A stretch of DNA of 25,287 bases from a virus. The notes beneath the pieces are model-generated. The model ran no database searches. It saw nothing but the letters and a program-made list of their open reading frames with translations, and was not told the origin of the DNA. The translations under genes were made by a program, and so were the position numbers. The DNA is taken from positions 1 through 25,287 of IMG/VR virus record IMGVR_UViG_3300032087_005847, one strand, 5' to 3'. Shown here in pieces: positions 1 to 8,310 of the stretch. The number at the start of each line of letters is the position of its first letter. Position 1 is the first letter of the stretch.

Positions 1-102
1 GATGGTGATATAGCATCAATTTTATTTTATGAAAATACAGCACTTACAGCGCAACAAGCTGCAGATATGTGGAACGGACAAAAATCAACATTTGGATACT
101 AA
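1..102 (+). CDS. C-terminal end of a LamG-like tail/adhesion protein (partial)
   Basis: An open frame enters from the left edge and stops with TAA at 100-102, leaving 33 residues. The visible tail (FYENTALTAQQAADMWNGQK, then STFGY) has the same pattern as the end of the next protein (IYNKALSQTQILQNYNALK, then SRFGL): a final beta-strand, a short helix beginning A/S-L-T/S-x-x-Q, and a closing S-x-F-G-aromatic/L. That ending is common in phage proteins with a concanavalin/LamG-like lectin fold. The stop overlaps the next start as TAATG. It is probably a paralogue of its neighbour and a surface or tail protein. The class is inferred only from this short similarity. Confidence 0.55.
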   Translation, partial: DGDIASILFYENTALTAQQAADMWNGQKSTFGY

Positions 103-803
103 TGGCATTTGCATATTCACCTAAAATAGTAACAGACGGTTTAGTTTTTGCAGTAGACGCTGCAAACAAAAAATCGTATCCTGGTAGTGGAACTACTTGG
201 AGCAATTTAAGCAGGAATGGTATTGATGGTACCCTAGTAAATACCCCAACATATAGTTCTAATAACTTAGGAACTTTTAGCTTTAACGGAACTAATGAAT
301 ATGTGAGTATCCCAGCTAATAATACTACAAATATTCAAGGTTCTTTAACGGTCGGGATGTTTTGTAAATCAAATCAATCTGGTTGGAGTATATATTGGTC
401 TGGTGTTAGTAAATATAGCCAATTTATATTAGGTCCTAATGCAGCTAGCGGTGGAAAAATGGCATTTCTAGTATATAGTAATGCATGGTATCCTACTAAT
501 TATGCTAGTGACGTATGGGGGCAAAGTGGATTAGATCTTGAAACGTATCATTATTATGTGGGAACTTACAATCAATCAACTGGCATTTTATCTATGTATG
601 TCGACGGAATTGAAGAAGCAAGTTTTGATATAGGTAGCCTAACCTTAAGTAGTGATACTGGTGGGTTTTATATAGGAAAACGTGATGTTTCTAGCCATTA
701 TTTAAATTTTACATTAGGAGTTTGCCAAATATACAATAAAGCATTATCTCAAACTCAAATTCTTCAAAACTACAACGCACTCAAATCACGCTTCGGATTA
801 TAA
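102..803 (+). CDS. LamG/concanavalin A-like domain protein, probable tail adhesin
   Basis: This is a 233-residue protein. I start it at the ATG at 102, which overlaps the upstream stop (TAATG); a start at 69 would add 11 residues inside the upstream gene. The N-terminus reads PKIVTDGLVFAVDAANKKSY, the usual opening of phage LamG-like proteins (a 'GLVLxLDAANxxSYPGSGTTW'-type pattern). It continues with SFNGTNEYVSIP, YHYYVGTYNQSTGILSMYVD and GGFYIGKR, the alternating strands expected of a jelly-roll lectin fold. No signal peptide or membrane segment is seen. Such proteins usually sit on tail fibres or the virion surface and bind glycans. The family call is from pattern recognition; the ligand is unknown. 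Confidence 0.7.
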   Translation: MAFAYSPKIVTDGLVFAVDAANKKSYPGSGTTWSNLSRNGIDGTLVNTPTYSSNNLGTFSFNGTNEYVSIPANNTTNIQGSLTVGMFCKSNQSGWSIYWSGVSKYSQFILGPNAASGGKMAFLVYSNAWYPTNYASDVWGQSGLDLETYHYYVGTYNQSTGILSMYVDGIEEASFDIGSLTLSSDTGGFYIGKRDVSSHYLNFTLGVCQIYNKALSQTQILQNYNALKSRFGL

Positions 804-807
804 CGTA

Positions 808-815
808 TATTTATA
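808..815. promoter_or_regulatory. TATTTATA motif in intergenic gap (possible late control element)
   Basis: The 44-nt gap before the large fibre gene contains GTATATTTATATATG. The core TATTTATA is the reverse complement of the T4 late-promoter consensus TATAAATA. The same 8-mer recurs in the gaps at 5935, 11683 and 13620. It lies 32 nt before the ATG at 848, whose ribosome site is AAGG at 838-841. Its function and orientation are unproven. Confidence 0.4.
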
Positions 816-847
816 TATGAACCTTTGGAAAGTGAAAAAGGCAGTAT

Positions 848-3800
848 ATGGCAAACGAATTTATAGCTAGGAAAGGGCTAATTGCTCTTAGCGACTCTCA
901 AATAACCGGTAGTTTAACAGTTAGTGATAAACTAACAATTCAAGGTGATATCTCAACTACCGGCGATATTATAGCTAATAATTATATTATCAATTCTACG
1001 GTCACTAACATGACTCAGTCATTCTCTAGTGGCTCAACAATCTTCGGAGATAGTTCGGATGATACACATCAGTTTACTGGTAGTGTAAGTATATCGGGTA
1101 GTTTAACTTCAGAAGCGGGTGATGATAAATTTGTAATCGAAAACGGTACATTTAAATATTATGATAGCACCGGCGATCATTATCTTTATTTAGATCAAAG
1201 TGGAACTCATGATGTTGTTTTTAAATCTAATTTAACAGGTGAATTAATTAACCTTTCTTTAAGTACTAATAAATTAAATTTAAAACAACCCACGGGAATA
1301 GGAAATCCTAGTAGTATTTCTTCATTTGAAAGATTAGTTATTAAATCTTCTGGAACTCTCCCGGAGAGACACAGTTTTAGAATTACAGATAGCTCCAATA
1401 ATACTTTTTTTAAGGTAAGTGACAACAGTAAAGTTATAATAGGATCAGACGGAATTCCCACTGCTTCTTTAGATATAACCGGAGATTTAAGAGTATCAAC
1501 TCATATAACGGCTTCAGGTAATATAAATGCTAGCGGTACTATAGTAGGATCAAATCTTTCAGGTACAAATACAGGTGACCAAGATTTATCGTCCTATGCT
1601 ACCATTACTGAATTAAATACGTCAAGTTCAGCACTTCAAACTAATATTGATACTAATACAACTAATATTAGTACTAATACAACGGACATTGCTACCCTGA
1701 CAGCCGCAACTAGTTCTTATTTAACTTCCGCAGGCACGACATTTCCATATACTGGAAGTGCAATTATTTCTGGAAGTTTAGAAGTAATAGGTAAAGTAAC
1801 CGGTTCTATTTTAATTGAAGGGTCTGGTTCTACCCTATTTGAAGTTGTAGGATCTGAAGGCCAGTTATTTTCTATAACAGATAATTTATCAGGTTCTCTT
1901 TTTGCAGTTAGTGATGTTTCTGGGTTGCCTATTTTAGAAGTGTTTTCGGATGATACCGTTAAGATAGGTACGTTTAACAGCGAAGGTATAATAGTAAATG
2001 GTACAGATGTTACTATTGGCGGAGTATTGACTATTCCCGGATTTGCCGATGTTTCAGCCTCACTCGCTGCCGCATCCGCCGGCGGAGATAATTTAGGTAA
2101 TCATACCGCCACCCAAAACTTAAATATGGGTACCTATGCAATTACAAATGTTGGTAATGTTGATGGGGTAGATATATCAGCCCTAAATTCTACCGTATCT
2201 ACTAATACTTCAAATATTAGTACGAATACAACGGACATTGCCTCATTAACGGCAGCAACTAGTTCTTACAGCACGGCAACAGGAGTTGAAAATAACGCCG
2301 ACGTTACTGATACTACAAACGTGACGGCTGCCGGTGCTTTAATGGATTCCGAAGTTACTTCGCTATCCGGAATAAAAACTTTAACAGTACCGGATAATAC
2401 TACAATTTCAACATTTGGTGCAAGTTTAATCGATGATACAAATGCTGCATCTGCCAGAGCAACATTAGGTTTAGGTTCAATGGCATTGCAAATTAGTACT
2501 GATTATGTAAGTATTAATGGTGATACACTAGAAGGCGATTTAGATTTTGATAGTTCAACTAACTACAACATTATTAATATTGGAGAAGTACGAGCAAATA
2601 CAATTTCAGGTTCAACATTTGTTTCGGATGGTGTTACTGTAGTATCTACACCAGATGTTCAAACAGTAAAAATAGGACAAAGCGCCGGCGGAAGCGGTCC
2701 GATGAGAGTTAGTATTGTTAGTAGTGACACTCAATACGGTTTATTTGGTAACGATGGTATACAATTGACAGGTTCGGTTGGTATTAGTAGTACTTTATCT
2801 ATCCCTGGATTTGCAGATGTTTCGGCATCATTAGCATCTTTAACATCTACCGACTATGTGTTAAGTATTAACAGTGAACTTCCCGACATTGATGGCGATG
2901 TAAGTTTATCAACAAGTGAAATAAGTGAAGGGTCAAATCAATATTATACTGATGCTAGAGTTAAAACAAAACTCAATGCAGATAATGTAGTTTCAGGTTC
3001 TGCCACCCAAGTACGTTCATTCTTAAATGTGGCCGATGGAGCAACTGCTAATACGGGTACTGTAGATACATCAGGTACACCGGCATCTACTCAAGTAGCG
3101 GTATTTACTGATGCAGATACAATACAAGGTACTAATAAATTAATATTTACAAACTCAGCACTTGAAGTTGCTGCAACTAATAGTGATTCATCAACTATAA
3201 AAATTTACGGAGGTGTTGTAGGTTCAGCTCAACCTTATATTTCTCCTACGGGGGGCCATACAAATTTAAGATTTGGCGATGCTACTTCAAACCTTACATT
3301 TGATTTCCAAAACAATAAAATAGCATTTGATCAGGATACTACCAACACATATATTATGGCAGATACTGATACTCCAGAAAATTTAGAAATTCATGCTGAC
3401 GGTAATATTGAATTAAGAGCTGACGATAATCTTCAAGTATTTAGTAATATAGATGTAAACAGTTTTGCCATTTCCAATGTAACTAGTATTACTGGTAGCG
3501 ATTCTGCTGCTATTGAATTAAATTCATATCCTATAGGTTATGAGGCCGTGTCAGCATTTCCAATAACCGGGTCTGGTCTTATTATAAGAGAAACAGGCTT
3601 ACCGGCAAATAACTATCCAATGTTAAAAATTGGCGATGTTGAGTTAGTAGATATTAATTCCGGATTAAGTCCAAATGTTTTCTTTATACATAACGTTGAT
3701 TCATTCTTAGTAGCATCTGGAAGTGAACCTGTAAATATTTTCGGAGATGGTCCGAATAAATTATTCGAACATGATGGAGATGCATTTAAAGTATACACAA

Positions 3801-4411
3801 AAGGAATCGATTCAGCAAAATTAACGGTAGAATCTGGATCAGTTACAATTGCCAGTGCTGATTTGTCCTTAGCCGGAAAGCTATATAATGTAGCCAATGA
3901 AACTACTATCGATTACATTGCCGGTTATACCGGACTTCCAAATCCATCGCCTACATACGACTTAAGCGTACAATCAGTAAGCAGTGTCATTGCTAATACG
4001 AATCGTGAATTTGATACAGGGTCATCGGCATTATCTAGCAATGGTGGTTCTTTAGGTGACATTGTTAAGTTTGGTGGTAGTACGACTATCGCCGGCGGCT
4101 TATATTATTTAAATAGTAGTGGTGGATGGACCTTAGCCCAGGCTGATGCCGGAGGAACATCGACAGGTTCATTAGCTGTTGCGTTAGGTACTAATTCAAC
4201 AACAGATGGAATGTTATTACGTGGATTTGTTAACCCGTATGCTATAGCAGATGCAGGAATTGGTGCACCAGTGTATGTAGCTAGCGCATCCGCAGGTAGA
4301 TTTAGTGGATTACCATCACAACAGACCGGAGAAATTGTTCGTGTAGTTGGTCATGCATATGGAAGTGATTTAGTTTACTTTAACCCAAGTAATAACTGGA
4401 TAGAACTTTAA
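848..4411 (+). CDS. Large tail-fibre / virion structural protein with repeats
   Basis: This 1187-residue protein is rich in Ser, Thr, Gly, Asn and Val and has almost no Cys, typical of fibrous beta-structured virion proteins. It opens with MANEFIARKGLIALSDSQIT and short GSLTVS / SISGSLT strands, plus STIFGDSSDDTHQFTGS, a pattern I associate with structural proteins of T4-like marine phages. Two in-frame TNTTDIA(T/S)LTAATSSY repeats look like heptad-type coiled-coil linkers, and two (T/S)IPGFADVSASLA repeats follow similar strands. SEGSNQYYTDARVKTKLNAD and VRSFLNVADGATANTG match stock phrases of phage fibre proteins. The last ~140 residues (LGDIVKFGGSTTIAGGLYYL to the end) look like a compact beta-rich C-terminal domain that could trimerise or bind receptor. 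The exact role (long fibre, short fibre or whisker) cannot be read from sequence. Confidence 0.7.
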   Translation: MANEFIARKGLIALSDSQITGSLTVSDKLTIQGDISTTGDIIANNYIINSTVTNMTQSFSSGSTIFGDSSDDTHQFTGSVSISGSLTSEAGDDKFVIENGTFKYYDSTGDHYLYLDQSGTHDVVFKSNLTGELINLSLSTNKLNLKQPTGIGNPSSISSFERLVIKSSGTLPERHSFRITDSSNNTFFKVSDNSKVIIGSDGIPTASLDITGDLRVSTHITASGNINASGTIVGSNLSGTNTGDQDLSSYATITELNTSSSALQTNIDTNTTNISTNTTDIATLTAATSSYLTSAGTTFPYTGSAIISGSLEVIGKVTGSILIEGSGSTLFEVVGSEGQLFSITDNLSGSLFAVSDVSGLPILEVFSDDTVKIGTFNSEGIIVNGTDVTIGGVLTIPGFADVSASLAAASAGGDNLGNHTATQNLNMGTYAITNVGNVDGVDISALNSTVSTNTSNISTNTTDIASLTAATSSYSTATGVENNADVTDTTNVTAAGALMDSEVTSLSGIKTLTVPDNTTISTFGASLIDDTNAASARATLGLGSMALQISTDYVSINGDTLEGDLDFDSSTNYNIINIGEVRANTISGSTFVSDGVTVVSTPDVQTVKIGQSAGGSGPMRVSIVSSDTQYGLFGNDGIQLTGSVGISSTLSIPGFADVSASLASLTSTDYVLSINSELPDIDGDVSLSTSEISEGSNQYYTDARVKTKLNADNVVSGSATQVRSFLNVADGATANTGTVDTSGTPASTQVAVFTDADTIQGTNKLIFTNSALEVAATNSDSSTIKIYGGVVGSAQPYISPTGGHTNLRFGDATSNLTFDFQNNKIAFDQDTTNTYIMADTDTPENLEIHADGNIELRADDNLQVFSNIDVNSFAISNVTSITGSDSAAIELNSYPIGYEAVSAFPITGSGLIIRETGLPANNYPMLKIGDVELVDINSGLSPNVFFIHNVDSFLVASGSEPVNIFGDGPNKLFEHDGDAFKVYTKGIDSAKLTVESGSVTIASADLSLAGKLYNVANETTIDYIAGYTGLPNPSPTYDLSVQSVSSVIANTNREFDTGSSALSSNGGSLGDIVKFGGSTTIAGGLYYLNSSGGWTLAQADAGGTSTGSLAVALGTNSTTDGMLLRGFVNPYAIADAGIGAPVYVASASAGRFSGLPSQQTGEIVRVVGHAYGSDLVYFNPSNNWIEL
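1664..1720 (+). repeat. In-frame repeat A, copy 1 (fibre gene)
   Basis: This 57-nt unit encodes NISTNTTDIATLTAATSSY. It matches the copy at 2213-2269, 549 nt (183 codons) downstream, with only scattered mostly silent differences. It probably arose by internal duplication within the fibre gene. Confidence 0.8.
2031..2068 (+). repeat. In-frame repeat B, copy 1 (fibre gene)
   Basis: This unit encodes TIPGFADVSASLA. It is paired with the copy at 2799-2836, which encodes SIPGFADVSASLA and differs mainly at third positions. The preserved protein with silent drift suggests an old duplication under selection. Confidence 0.75.
2213..2269 (+). repeat. In-frame repeat A, copy 2 (fibre gene)
   Basis: Second copy of the unit at 1664-1720, encoding NISTNTTDIASLTAATSSY. 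The single visible residue change against copy 1 is Thr to Ser. Confidence 0.8.
2799..2836 (+). repeat. In-frame repeat B, copy 2 (fibre gene)
   Basis: Second copy of the unit at 2031-2068, encoding SIPGFADVSASLA. Spacing between copies is 768 nt, so it is in frame. Confidence 0.75.
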
Positions 4412-4423
4412 GATAGGAACGTT

Positions 4424-5635
4424 ATGGCAAAAATAGACGGAATTGAAGCATCGAGCATTGTTGGTCTGGGAAGTATCGGGGTATCCGCCGGCGGCAGCGC
4501 TAGGGTACCGTTAGCTGGAGTAATTTATGTAGGAAGAATAGTAGATAATCTTTCTCTTTTTATGGCAGATGAAGGGGGAGCTGCCTTAGAGCAATTATAT
4601 GCACAGACAAGTACTACTTCTCATAACTTTACAAAAATTGTATCTAACCAATATGAACAATTCTGGGGACTAAAAGCTGATGGTACATTATGGCATTTTC
4701 ACCATAATTCTACTTTTAGTTCATACGGTACTCAAACTTCATGGACACAGCTAGGAAGTGATACTGATTGGGAAGATATTGCCGCCGGTCAATACTCTAC
4801 CTATGCTATTAAAAATGGCGAGTTATTTGCATATGGCTATCAACCTGATAGACAACAAGGCCGCGGCAACACAACAACATACACAAGCTTCACGTCAGTA
4901 AGCGGTTTTACTACAGGATGTGAACTGATAAGTGCCGGCAGAAGTTGGAGTATAGTTGTCCAAAGTGGAGCAGCCTACACAGCCGGCCAAAATTCAAACT
5001 ACAGAACAGGTCAAGGAACCCAATCAGGAGATACAACAACATATACTCAATTAACGGGCTTTTCAAACGTTATAGCTGTATTTGCAGGATATCGAGATGG
5101 ATTGCTAATTGAAGAAGCAACGGCCGGCGACGGGTATGGTGCAGTGTATGGCTGGGGTTATAATAATGCAAATAACATGGGAATGTCTGGAACAAAAACA
5201 ACGCCTACGCTTACCTCTATTACGTCAAATGCAACTGTAGTAACTAAAAACGATGTTAGATCAATGGTCGTAAAAAGTGACGGCACCCAGTGGTATGCAG
5301 GATATAGTACCGGTAATTTATCATGGATTGCTACCTCGAGCTCCACCGGTGGTGCATTTTCTCAAGACGGCTCTGCTACAGATCACCAATATGTTCAACT
5401 TGACGGCCCAATCGGGACTCAGTACATAGGCGTTTTAAAGAAAAACAATAAACATTATATAGTAGCAAACAATCTTAACGGGTTCGTATTAAACGGCCAA
5501 ACATCGACAGCGCAGCGAGCAAGTACAGTAGATGCAATCGAAGATTGGCCAATTTGGTCTGATAATGGTCTGACCATAGATAGAGTTAATATGACTCACG
5601 GTTATAATGCAGGAATATTTATTACAGTATCATGA
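4424..5635 (+). CDS. RCC1-like beta-propeller virion protein
   Basis: This 403-residue protein follows the fibre gene after 12 nt. From about residue 78 it carries repeated strand patterns of the RCC1 / BLIP-II propeller family: FWGLKADGTLW (80-90), WEDIAAGQYSTYAIKNGELF (116-135) leading into AYGY, LISAGRSWSIVVQSGAAY (168-185), VIAVFAGYRDGLLIE (216-230) and VYGWGYNNANNMG (241-253). Typical RCC1 phrases such as 'xxxIAAGxxHTxAIkxDGxLyxWG' are recognisable but diverged. The first ~45 residues look like a separate attachment segment. No signal peptide or membrane segment is seen. Its place among tail genes suggests a tail-tip, fibre-tip or adhesin component. The binding partner is unknown. Confidence 0.65.
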   Translation: MAKIDGIEASSIVGLGSIGVSAGGSARVPLAGVIYVGRIVDNLSLFMADEGGAALEQLYAQTSTTSHNFTKIVSNQYEQFWGLKADGTLWHFHHNSTFSSYGTQTSWTQLGSDTDWEDIAAGQYSTYAIKNGELFAYGYQPDRQQGRGNTTTYTSFTSVSGFTTGCELISAGRSWSIVVQSGAAYTAGQNSNYRTGQGTQSGDTTTYTQLTGFSNVIAVFAGYRDGLLIEEATAGDGYGAVYGWGYNNANNMGMSGTKTTPTLTSITSNATVVTKNDVRSMVVKSDGTQWYAGYSTGNLSWIATSSSTGGAFSQDGSATDHQYVQLDGPIGTQYIGVLKKNNKHYIVANNLNGFVLNGQTSTAQRASTVDAIEDWPIWSDNGLTIDRVNMTHGYNAGIFITVS

Positions 5636-5925
5636 TATATTACATAGAAATAACTGATCCATCCGAATTGGATAATGTATGGACTGATCCTTCAGTCGAA
5701 CATATAATATTTACATATCACCAACGTGATATAGAAGAATGTATTCAAGTTAATGGCATACCTTATGCCACTTACGAAACTTTAGTAGTTGCAACTGGCG
5801 AAACATATCGATGGGAATGTATACCACTTAACGGAGTAAAAGAGACTCATATTCTTAATGAAGGTGAATACGGTAAACATCCTACATTAACTTCTTTAAC
5901 TCAAGCTGAATTCGATGCGTTATAA
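5632..5925 (+). CDS. Small hypothetical protein after the tail genes
   Basis: This 97-residue protein starts with an ATGA overlap with the propeller gene stop, so it is probably translationally coupled. It is acidic and rich in aromatic residues and predicted strands (MIYYIEITDPSELDNVWTDP, HIIFTYHQRDIEECIQVNG), ending with SLTQAEFDAL. I do not recognise a family. The 'LTxAEFDAL' ending resembles C-termini of small tail-fibre assembly or chaperone-like proteins, but that is only an impression. Confidence 0.6.
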   Translation: MIYYIEITDPSELDNVWTDPSVEHIIFTYHQRDIEECIQVNGIPYATYETLVVATGETYRWECIPLNGVKETHILNEGEYGKHPTLTSLTQAEFDAL

Positions 5926-5934
5926 CTTTTGTCA

Positions 5935-5942
5935 TATTTATA
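5935..5942. promoter_or_regulatory. TATTTATA motif before the fusion enzyme gene
   Basis: The 30-nt gap holds CATATTTATAACAAAGGAA. It shares ATATTTATAACAAA with the gap before the portal gene at 11682. The AAAGGA part (5945-5950) is a good ribosome binding site for the ATG at 5956. The repeated, extended match in a very short gap argues for a functional element, though its nature is unproven. Confidence 0.5.
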
Positions 5943-5955
5943 ACAAAGGAATCGT

Positions 5956-8277
5956 ATGTTAGGAGAATGGTTAGCTAATCAATTACTCAACGAAAGTCAA
6001 ATTAAGACAGTCGTCGTAATATACCCCGGCCGATTTCAGCCAATGGGTAAACACCATGCCGAAGTATATAAAAAATTAGCTTCTAAATTTGGTAAATCAA
6101 ATACATACATTGCAACATCTGATAAAGTAGCGTTACCAAAGTCACCATTGACCTTTAACGAAAAGAAACGTGTTATTAATAAGCATGGCATTACAAATGT
6201 CGTTCAAGTTAAGAATCCATACCAAGCAGCAGAAATAACAAGTAAGTATGATCCAGACACAACCGCGGTATTGTTTGCCGTTGGTAAAAAAGATATGATG
6301 GAAGATCCTAGATTTAAAGTAGGATTTAAAAAAGACGGCTCGCCATCCTATTTCCAATATTATGATGATAATAAAGATAACATGATGCCTTATACTCGGC
6401 ACGGTTATTTATATGTCGCACCCCATGTATCACTAGACGTTCCTGGATTCGGAGAAATGTCTGGTACGATATTAAGACAGGCATTAGCAACAGCGACCCC
6501 GGAAGATTTTAAATCGATCATGGGATTCTTTGATCCTTCAATTTATAATCTTCTCAAAAAAAAATTCTCGACGTTAGCAACAGAAAACATTGAACGTTTT
6601 ATAGTTGAGACGAGTAGCAATTTACCGTTAGGTAAATCTATGGTAGATGATGGCCCTAGATATTTTTACGGTAATCAGGCTACATATCGAGCTAAAAATA
6701 AACAAATGGCTGAGAGGTTAGGGTTTTCAGTTCTTAATTACATTATTAAAGATAATCCTATAGAAGTTCATACAACAGAATATCCTGATGGCCCACCGAT
6801 GGCAGTTTCGTATTTTCCTAGCGGTGTCGCCGGAGCAGATTATGCAGGTACTAACTATGCCAAAGATATGCGAGGAAACCCGGCATATCGCGAATGGTCT
6901 AAGCATATAAGTAAAGTTGCACAGCAAGTAGGATATAAGTTTTTAAATTTTCTAGGAGCAAATGTGTCAGTAGCAAGTTCACAAAACGAGCCAACTAAGC
7001 CAGTGACAGTAAAAGAATCATTGTTTACTGCTGATTGGTGGAGTACTATTATAAAAGAGTCTCTTATAACAGAAGGAGGTGCATCAGGTCATATGGCACA
7101 TCCATTTGATGATCGAGATTTGACTTTTGCAGAAATGAAAGAAATTATTCGTTTATCATTAGAAGGGCGATTAGATTTAGAAGCTGATGTAACAGAAAAG
7201 ACGGATGGCCAAAATCTCAATGTAACATTTAAAGATGGGAAGGTAGGTGCTGCTAGAAACAAAGCTACGATACGGAATCCATTAGATGTACAAGCTATTG
7301 AACGTAAGTTTGCGGATAGAGGCGAATTAACGAAAGCATTTTCATATGCAATGCGTGATTTAGAACAAGCTATCTTAGCATTACCGCAAGATAAACGAGA
7401 AGAAGTATTTCAAAATGGAACTAGATTCTTAAACTTAGAAATTATATACCCCGGTACAAAGAATGTCATTAATTACGGCACCTCGGCGTATTTGCAATTT
7501 CATGGTCTAAACGAATTTGATTTAGAATCTGCAACTAAAACAGATACTTATCCAGAGTATGGACCGTTATTGCAATCATTAATAGCAGATGTGAATGCTG
7601 ATGTTCAAAAACATTTTAAAATTATTCCGCCAAAAAAATTAATGATTCAACGTAGTATTGATTTCGAAAAATTAGAACCTGAATTTATTGCTCGTGTCAA
7701 TAAACTTCAAAAAGAGTTTGGATTAAAAGACTCTGACGAAGTTATGAAATATCATGAAGAATGGTGGCGCCGTAAAATAGATTTAGATTTTCCGTCCGCT
7801 ACTACGGAAGTAAAGGAAGGCTTGTTACGGCGATGGGCATATAATGATAAATCGTTTAGGTTAAATGGAAAATCAGTACCGGATGTTAATATGCTTAATA
7901 AGATTAAAGCGTACGATAAGCAAGACTTTGCTAAGCAGAACAAAGCAAATGTAGCTCGATTCGAAGAAATTTTTCTAAAGCTAGGAGCAGAGGTGTTATC
8001 AAACGTAAAAGAATTTTTAGCTGCCTCGCCGAATGAAAGTGCACAAGAACTAAAAAGAGATATCGCCCAAACAATCAAAGAGTTACAGAAGGCAAAGGAT
8101 ATCGGCTCACTTGATAAGGTCAAATATGAACTTAAAAGAATTGAATCTATAGGTGGATTTGATAAGATTGTTCCATCCGAGGGTTTAGTGTTTATGTATA
8201 AAGGTAATTTATATAAATTAACAGGATTATTTGCACCAGTCAATCAATTGTTAGGATTATCTAGGTATAGTCGTTAA
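5956..8277 (+). CDS. Fusion of NMNAT/cytidylyltransferase-like domain and ligase-like nucleotidyltransferase domain
   Basis: This is a 773-residue protein with a clear ribosome site (AAAGGA, spacing 5). Domain 1 (about 17-205) looks like an HIGH-superfamily nucleotidylyltransferase. PGRFQPMGKHHAEV at 24-37 matches the NadM/NMNAT 'GRFQPFHxGH' region, and MSGTILR at 168-174 matches 'ISGTxIR'. The first His of HxGH is not in its usual place (GKHH). A poorly recognised middle section (about 220-350) follows. Domain 2 (about 380-773) carries covalent ligase/capping-type motifs: KTDGQN at 415-420 (motif I, Lys415), LNLEII at 492-497 (motif III-like), SEGLVF at 741-746 (motif IV) and YKLTG at 753-757 (motif V-like). 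Predicted activities are nucleotidyl transfer to a small phosphorylated substrate, and RNA/DNA ligation or capping. Neither substrate is shown. The linker at 352-376 has KESL twice plus ITEGGASG. Confidence 0.7.
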   Translation: MLGEWLANQLLNESQIKTVVVIYPGRFQPMGKHHAEVYKKLASKFGKSNTYIATSDKVALPKSPLTFNEKKRVINKHGITNVVQVKNPYQAAEITSKYDPDTTAVLFAVGKKDMMEDPRFKVGFKKDGSPSYFQYYDDNKDNMMPYTRHGYLYVAPHVSLDVPGFGEMSGTILRQALATATPEDFKSIMGFFDPSIYNLLKKKFSTLATENIERFIVETSSNLPLGKSMVDDGPRYFYGNQATYRAKNKQMAERLGFSVLNYIIKDNPIEVHTTEYPDGPPMAVSYFPSGVAGADYAGTNYAKDMRGNPAYREWSKHISKVAQQVGYKFLNFLGANVSVASSQNEPTKPVTVKESLFTADWWSTIIKESLITEGGASGHMAHPFDDRDLTFAEMKEIIRLSLEGRLDLEADVTEKTDGQNLNVTFKDGKVGAARNKATIRNPLDVQAIERKFADRGELTKAFSYAMRDLEQAILALPQDKREEVFQNGTRFLNLEIIYPGTKNVINYGTSAYLQFHGLNEFDLESATKTDTYPEYGPLLQSLIADVNADVQKHFKIIPPKKLMIQRSIDFEKLEPEFIARVNKLQKEFGLKDSDEVMKYHEEWWRRKIDLDFPSATTEVKEGLLRRWAYNDKSFRLNGKSVPDVNMLNKIKAYDKQDFAKQNKANVARFEEIFLKLGAEVLSNVKEFLAASPNESAQELKRDIAQTIKELQKAKDIGSLDKVKYELKRIESIGGFDKIVPSEGLVFMYKGNLYKLTGLFAPVNQLLGLSRYSR

Positions 8278-8282
8278 CTACA

Positions 8283-8290
8283 TATTTATT
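8283..8290. promoter_or_regulatory. TATTTATT, one-base variant of the recurrent gap motif
   Basis: The 33-nt gap between 8278 and 8310 contains ACATATTTATTTAAAAGAAT, close to the CATATTTATAAC form at 5933. It lies 20 nt before the ATG at 8311. Confidence 0.3.
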
Positions 8291-8310
8291 TAAAAGAATA
8301 GAGATAAACT

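Noticed and set aside
1664-2836. Direct repeats as part of a mobile element or CRISPR
   Set aside because: They are in-frame, unevenly spaced protein repeats in a fibre gene, with no spacers, terminal inverted repeats or transposase.
7752-8243. 163-codon open frame on the minus strand
   Set aside because: It lies wholly inside the ligase-like domain on the opposite strand, has a Ser/Leu-rich composition typical of an antisense shadow, and no ribosome site or family resemblance.
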